From positions 125,066,999 to 125,130,998 of the forward strand of contig JAKGHH010000001.1 of the NCBI GenBank assembly GCA_022828595.1: a stretch of 64,000 nt of DNA, written 5' to 3'. Source of the stretch: Nelumbo lutea (taxonomy: Eukaryota > Streptophyta > Magnoliopsida > Proteales > Nelumbonaceae). How positions within the stretch are numbered: position 1 is the stretch's first letter; each line of letters starts with the position of its first letter. Position numbers and translations under genes: made by a program. Shown here one piece after another: positions 59,518 through 64,000 of this stretch. The notes beneath the pieces are model-generated. The model was not told the DNA's origin and made no database searches. It worked only from the letters and a program-made list of their open reading frames with translations.

Positions 59518-59611
59518 GGGTTTGGTTTTAGCACTCTATGTAGGCTTTGTTCGGAGATATCATCTCGATATCGGTCTTGATCTCTTTGCGATAGACGCTT
59601 TGCCTGGGGAC

Positions 59612-61576
59612 ATGGCGGACATCGTGAAGCAGATCCTGACAAGGCCGATCCAATTGGCTGACCAGGTGACCAAGACCGCCGACGATGCCCAATCCTTCAA
59701 ACAGGAGTGTGCCGAGCTTAAATCCAAAACGGAGAAGCTCGCCACACTCCTCCGTCAGGCTGCCCGTGCTAGTTCCGACCTCTACGAGCGCCCCACCCGG
59801 CGCATAATCGACGATACCGAGCAAGTCCTCGACAAGGCCCTCGTCCTCGTCACAAAATGTCGTGCCAACGGCATTATGAAGCGGCTTTTTACCATCATAC
59901 CCGCCACTGCGTTTAAGAAAATGTCTTCTCAGCTCGAGAATTCCATTGGCGATGTCTCTTGGCTGCTTCGTGTATCTGCCTCCGCAGATGACCGTGACGA
60001 TGAGTACTTGGGCCTTCCTCCTATTGCCGCTAACGAGCCTATCCTCTGCCTTATCTGGGAACAGATTGCTACCCTCTATACGGGATCTGTTGAAGAGAGA
60101 TCCGACGCGGCTGCCTCGCTTGTATCTCTCGCCCGCGACAATGATCGATATGGTAAGCTCATTATCGAGGAAGGTGGGGTGGGACCTCTTCTGAAATTGC
60201 TTAAAGAAGGCAAATTTGAAGGCCAGGAGAACGCCGCCCGGGCCATTGGTCTTCTCGGTCGTGATCCTGAGAGCGTAGAACACATGATTCACGCGGGCAT
60301 CTGCTCAGTGTTTGCGAAAATCCTTAAAGAAGGTCCCATGAAGGTTCAGGCCATGGTTGCTTGGGCAGTGTCTGAGCTTGCCGCTCATCACGCCAAGTGT
60401 CAGGATCATTTTGCCCAGACCAATATAATTCGACTACTCGTTAGTCATCTCGCATTTGAGACCGTTCAGGAACATAGTAAGTATGCAATTGCGAGCAAGC
60501 AATCCATGTCGATTCATTCAGTCGTAATAGCGAGTAATAATCCCAACCAGAGCCCCAACAACAACAACAACAATGCCAACGAAGACGATAGTCAAATTCC
60601 TCATCCAATGGGGAACAAAACCCCAAGCCAGATGCATAATGTTGTTACTAACACCATGTCTTCTGGGAAATCCCCATCGAGGCCACCTCTAGCGCCAAAT
60701 AACCACGGAAATCATTCGACTCATGGCAGCACCAAGCATCATCACCATTACCACCAACAACAACACCACCACCACATGCCACCATCAGGGCCTAGCATTA
60801 AAGGGAGGGAATTCGAAGACCCTGCCACCAAGGCCCATATGAAAGAAATGGCTGCTAGAGCCCTTTGGCATCTTGCCAAAGGCAATTCAACCATATGCCG
60901 AAGTATCACAGAGTCGAGAGCACTCCTATGCTTTGCAGTTCTCCTTGAGAAGGGCCCTGAAGAGGTGCAGTTCAATTCCGCTATGGCATTGATGGAGATT
61001 ACTGCAGTTGCCGAGCAAGACACTGAGTTGAGACGGTCTGCATTCAAGCCCAATTCCCCTGCCGCTAAGGCTGTTGTCGACCAATTACTGAGGATCGTCG
61101 AGAAGGCAGACTCCGACCTTCTCGTCCCTAGCATTAAGGCCTTGGGACACTTGGCAAGGACGTTCAGAGCAACAGAGAAGAGAATTATTGCACCATTGGT
61201 GCGTTTGCTGGATGAGAGAGAAGGGGAGGTTTCAAGGGAGGCTGCAATTTCCCTCATCAAGTTCGCAGGCACCGACAATTACCTCCATCTTGATCATTCC
61301 AAGGCCATAATCACTGCTGGAGGAGTAAAGCATCTAATCCAACTTGTCTACTTCGGAGAGCAGATAGTTCAAATTCCGGCATTGATCCTGTTGTGCTACA
61401 TAGCATTGCATGTCCCCGATAGCGAGGAGCTTGCAAATGCAGAGGTTCTCACGGTGCTTGAATGGTCATTAAAGCAGGGATCTATGATGCAAGATGTCAC
61501 CGTCGAGTCATTGTTGCCAGAAGCCAAAGGTCGGTTAGAGCTCTACCAATCCAGAGGTTCAAGGGGATTTCATTGA
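59612..61576 (+). CDS. ARO: ARMADILLO REPEAT ONLY (ARO) family protein, 654 aa, intact
   Basis: This single-exon gene encodes an all-helical armadillo protein. The start MADIVKQILTRPIQLADQV and the conserved ERPTRRIIDDTEQVLDKAL, ENSIGDVSWLLRVSA and LGLPPIAANEPILCLIWEQI segments are recognised from the ARO1-4 family of plants. Arabidopsis ARO1 is about the same length (near 660 aa). Layout: N-terminal helical domain (1-125), armadillo repeats (about 150-290), a disordered linker with an Asn run (316-321) and a His-rich run (376-388), and more armadillo repeats (about 400-600). ARO proteins act in polarised growth such as pollen tube and root hair tips, binding actin or Rho-type GTPase partners; here this is inferred from the family. 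An in-frame ATG at 59516 would add 32 non-conserved residues. The family N-terminus and the good context (GACATGG) favour 59612. There are no stops or frameshifts. Two MITE copies lie upstream, and a Mutator-like MITE starts 281 bp after the stop. Which ARO member it is cannot be settled. Confidence 0.95.
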   Translation: MADIVKQILTRPIQLADQVTKTADDAQSFKQECAELKSKTEKLATLLRQAARASSDLYERPTRRIIDDTEQVLDKALVLVTKCRANGIMKRLFTIIPATAFKKMSSQLENSIGDVSWLLRVSASADDRDDEYLGLPPIAANEPILCLIWEQIATLYTGSVEERSDAAASLVSLARDNDRYGKLIIEEGGVGPLLKLLKEGKFEGQENAARAIGLLGRDPESVEHMIHAGICSVFAKILKEGPMKVQAMVAWAVSELAAHHAKCQDHFAQTNIIRLLVSHLAFETVQEHSKYAIASKQSMSIHSVVIASNNPNQSPNNNNNNANEDDSQIPHPMGNKTPSQMHNVVTNTMSSGKSPSRPPLAPNNHGNHSTHGSTKHHHHYHQQQHHHHMPPSGPSIKGREFEDPATKAHMKEMAARALWHLAKGNSTICRSITESRALLCFAVLLEKGPEEVQFNSAMALMEITAVAEQDTELRRSAFKPNSPAAKAVVDQLLRIVEKADSDLLVPSIKALGHLARTFRATEKRIIAPLVRLLDEREGEVSREAAISLIKFAGTDNYLHLDHSKAIITAGGVKHLIQLVYFGEQIVQIPALILLCYIALHVPDSEELANAEVLTVLEWSLKQGSMMQDVTVESLLPEAKGRLELYQSRGSRGFH

Positions 61577-61857
61577 TTCAATGTGCACAAATATTCTTAA
61601 CGCAAAATCGGTTTGTATCTTTTTCTTCTTATCATGGAGTGTATATATCGTTCTTTTTTCTGTTAGTGTTAAGAAGAATGTCGATAAACCCATGGAAATC
61701 AATTTCATACTTGTATGTTGTGTATTGGCATTCCATGATTGACGACCAACTGTGCCAGATAGAAGTCTCGGATCCGTTACTCCTACCCAGAAGACACTGC
61801 AGCTGCACATTCGGATTTGGAGACATTTACCGTACTTATATGTTGTGGGTACTATGC

Positions 61858-62352
61858 AAGGTTTTTAAAATCGGCCAGGACAGATAACCACTCTGGGGGC
61901 AGGTTCGAATGGTCCGACCGTCCGGTCCGAATAGACGGCCCATTCTGACAAAAATTTAAAAAAAACAAAAAACAGCAAAAAACCAATGCCAGGGTCGAGG
62001 GTTCGATGATTCGCCCACCTGGGTCAGTGGTTTACTGATCAAGTCAACGGTTTTTGGCCAAAAAGTGATTTTGGGGTGAATGATTGGTTTCTAGTTTTTC
62101 CAAAAATTTAAATTAACCCGGCAAAGGTATGAACTTGAAGCAGTGTAAAATACTGACTCAAGCCAACCGGGATTGTACCCCTAATGCGTACCCAAATCTA
62201 GGGATACAAACGGATCAGATTAAATTTGAATTATACCCCTAATATTCTAATATAATTAAACTACCTGAACCATTCGACCCAAATGATCGAAACCGTTGAC
62301 CTGGGAACTGGTGGCTATAGCGGTTTCATTTCGGGTTGATTTTTGAAACCTT
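61858..62352. mobile_element. Mutator-like MITE, 495 bp, downstream of ARO
   Basis: The ends AAGGTTTTTAAAATCGG and GATTTTTGAAACCTT are inverted. The interior (GGTTCGAATGGTCCGACCG, GGCCCATTCTGACAAAAA) matches the 295-bp MITE at 11869-12163, with extra central sequence. The flanks do not form a clear duplication, so the outer limits are less sure. Confidence 0.65.
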
Positions 62353-62454
62353 GAATATAATAGATGTATACTATGGCTTGTCATACTATATATGCTCTAG
62401 AATGCAGGCTATTGTACAGGCATCTCGGTATTGATTCAGGCCACCTGTATCTCA

Positions 62455-62549
62455 TCCAACCCAATATTGGAGGCTAATTGGACGCCTTGATGGTTAATTA
62501 TAAGACCTGAAATCACTTATGTCATTCAAATCTTCAACCAATTCATGGG
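62455..62549 (+). pseudogene. copia fragment (copia-3), RT to RNase H connection
   Basis: The translation includes RRLIGRL and ITYVIQIFNQFM, matching the connection segment after copia RT (usually …RRLIGRLIYLT.TRPDI.YAV..LSQFM). It is interrupted by the MITE at 62550 and continues at 62898. Confidence 0.6.
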
Positions 62550-62889
62550 TAGGGATGGCAATTTTTCTCATTTCCTTGATTACTGTTGAAACCCTCCCTA
62601 TGGGGCAAGGATGGAGATGATTCTTTTCCTCCCACGGGAACAGGGCAGGGATGGGGACCCCCGCTTATATATATGGTTGAATATGTGAATATATTTGGAT
62701 CTTTTTTAATATGATTGTACGTTTCAACTATTTTGTTTTTTTTTTATTTTAAATGAAATAAAAAACAAAAATAAAATAATTGATATCATAAAAAATCACA
62801 AGTGGGGATGAGGACGGGGATAGGGTTTTTTGCGGAAATGGGAATGAGGAGTGGTTTCTCGTCCCCACCCTGCCCCATTGCCATTCCTA
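62550..62889. mobile_element. hAT-type MITE, 340 bp, with exact 8-bp target duplication
   Basis: The flanks TTCATGGG at 62542-62549 and 62890-62897 are identical. The ends TAGGGATGGCAATTTT and CCCCATTGCCATTCCTA are inverted repeats. The subterminal parts are GGGGATGGGG-like. It splits a copia fragment. An 8-bp duplication and TAGGG ends fit hAT. Confidence 0.88.
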
Positions 62890-62897
62890 TTCATGGG

Positions 62898-63147
62898 TGA
62901 CCCTTATCAAAAAATAGTATGCCTAAACAAGGTATACTACTAGATTGTGATTTCAAACAAAGAGCCTCTTGTGATTCAAATTGGGTTGGATGCCTATCCA
63001 CCCGAAAGTCCACATACTGAAGTCGAGTATCGTGCAATAGCAGTGATGACCAATGAATTAATTTGGATGAAGCATCATCTCTTTTTTGATCTCGACTTCT
63101 CTCGTTCTCAGCCTATGACTTTTTTTTTTTATAGTACAGAGAAATGA
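62898..63147 (+). pseudogene. copia-3 RNase H fragment
   Basis: ESPHTEVEYRAIAVMTNELI (63009-63068) matches the RNase H segment SSAEAEYRA…CELIW of copia elements, followed by WMKHHLFFDL and YSTEK where the usual form has YCDN. A stop at 62941 and the changed motif show decay. Confidence 0.75.
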
Positions 63148-63149
63148 CC

Positions 63150-63865
63150 CCAAGCGTCAAAGAAACAAATAAACAATAATTTCATATTCGAGAGACTCGA
63201 GCTTGATACTGAAATAGGATGTCCCAAGTTGGCAAGGCAATGTGCTGCATAATTTCCCTCCCTTATGACATGTTCATAGAAAACACTGAGATTGTGGGTA
63301 GTACATAATTTTTGGTAGTCTTCAATAAAGTTGGTGATGTTGCATGGGGGCTTCATTTGACCACATAGGCAATTGATGATGATACTTGAATCTCCTTCGA
63401 TGAAGCATTTGAATTAAGCAAACTTGGTAGCTACAACGTGGGCTTCGAGAACAGCCCAGGCTGAAGGTTATGACCTAGATAGATGTTTCCATTTTATAAT
63501 CTTGGAATAATTTAGCATTTCTATTTTTTTCAGATATTCCATAAGGTCATACATCCTACAATCGAGTTGCATACATTTATTGTCTCGGCTTTATTTACTT
63601 TGTCCCACCAATCTTTAATGGTTTCCCCAATACTATGATTTATATCATTGATATTTAGGCCTTCCCATATTTGTTTAACCTCAAAATAGTGCAGCAACCT
63701 GTGATTTGCACTCTCATCCTCTTCACAATGTAGGCAACTTGAGTCATCCCCACACCCATCCTTTTAGCCTCATTTTGGTTAGAATTTTGTCACTCAAAAC
63801 TAGATACATGAAGAAATGAATTTTTGGAGGGCACAATATCCCACTTTTTTTAGATTTTTATTTAG
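63150..63865 (-). pseudogene. LINE 3' tail: zf-RVT and RNase H-like region
   Basis: Reading the minus strand from 63865: a zf-RVT-like region (…SDKILTKMRLKG…DDSSCLHCEEDESANHRLLH…) and a downstream RNase H-like domain (AWAVLEAHVVATKFA, EGDSSIIINCL) ending in HVIREGNYAAHCLANLGHP near 63220-63260. This is the order at the 3' end of plant L1-type LINEs. Frameshifts separate the parts. The CACTA element begins at its left in reading order, removing the RT. Confidence 0.75.
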
Positions 63866-64000
63866 CACTACAAGAAAAACGGTCAAAGCAAGCGGTCAGA
63901 CGATCGCCGCATTTGACACATAGACCGCCGCCGCCGGCGGTCATGAGTTCGCCCCCTCAACCACTGCTGGCTTAGGTCAAGACCGCCTGCTTAGACAGAA
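63866..64000 (+). mobile_element. CACTA (En/Spm) transposon, 5' end, runs off the window
   Basis: CACTACAAGAAAAACGGTC begins at 63866, preceded by TAG (63863-63865) as the possible 3-bp target. CACTACAAGAAAA is the standard CACTA terminus in plants. Subterminal short repeats GCGGTC and GACCGCC occur on both strands over the remaining bases. It inserted into the LINE. Confidence 0.88.

Noticed and set aside
59516..59611. Upstream in-frame ATG that would add 32 residues to the ARO protein
   Set aside because: The extra residues are not part of the ARO family N-terminus, and a TATA-like motif overlaps this ATG.
59528..60292. 254-codon minus-strand ORF opposite the ARO gene
   Set aside because: It is the antisense shadow of a conserved GC-rich coding region; no recognisable domain.
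60748..61278. 176-codon minus-strand ORF opposite the ARO gene
   Set aside because: Antisense shadow of the second armadillo block; no domain.

Overview
The window is a piece of an angiosperm nuclear genome dominated by transposable elements. It has no prokaryotic gene layout. Degenerate plant-type Ty1/copia, Ty3/gypsy (Tat and chromovirus), hAT, Helitron, Tourist, Mutator-like, CACTA and plant L1-type LINE sequences all occur here, and there is one intact single-exon host gene, an ARMADILLO REPEAT ONLY (ARO) family protein. The species cannot be told from the sequence.

Layout. (1) 1-12305: a minus-strand Ty1/copia element whose 3' LTR runs off the left edge. A 5.3-kb hAT transposon (1293-6589) splits its reverse transcriptase, and two Mutator-like MITEs (9917-10105 and 11869-12163) sit in its 5' part. 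(2) 12385-17361: a non-autonomous Helitron (12385-14563) with a nested hAT MITE, a fragment of a fold-back family, and a LINE RNase H tail. (3) 17367-28944: a plus-strand Tat gypsy element (Tat-2). A minus-strand Tat LTR fragment and a copia solo LTR interrupt it, and an antisense ORF (aORF) follows pol. (4) 28945-34978: gene-free DNA with Tourist MITEs, a Helitron remnant and a fold-back element with Helitron-like ends. (5) 34979-57994: a small inverted-repeat element split by a minus-strand Tat gypsy element (Tat-1, 35262-57927). Tat-1 in turn carries a copia element inside its aORF (37889-44524) and a chromovirus inside its 5' LTR (51842-57364). (6) 57995-64000: the ARO gene (59612-61576), flanked by MITEs on both sides, then a copia fragment split by a MITE, a LINE tail and the first 135 bp of a CACTA transposon.

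How the parts relate. The nesting gives a clear order of events: inverted-repeat element, then Tat-1, then copia-2 and the chromovirus. Likewise copia-1 preceded its hAT, and a LINE preceded Tat-2. Target-site duplications support most boundaries: TGTTG exact for the chromovirus, GCCAG/GCCGG for copia-2, GGTTC/GATTC for Tat-1, ATCTAAAT/GTCTAAAT for the hAT, and TTTAAAACA, TTCATGGG and TTA exact for three MITEs. No retroelement here looks able to move on its own. Four of the five reverse transcriptases have a damaged catalytic motif, and the fifth (copia-2) has lost gag, protease and its primer site.

The most interesting non-host feature is the aORF carried by both Tat elements. It runs antisense to pol, starts close inside the 3' LTR, and shows a shared N-terminal domain, a coiled coil and an acidic tail. 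One copy has a convincing small intron, and the leader has a TATA-like box in two independent copies. Extra antisense ORFs are known in the Tat lineage; their function is not established.
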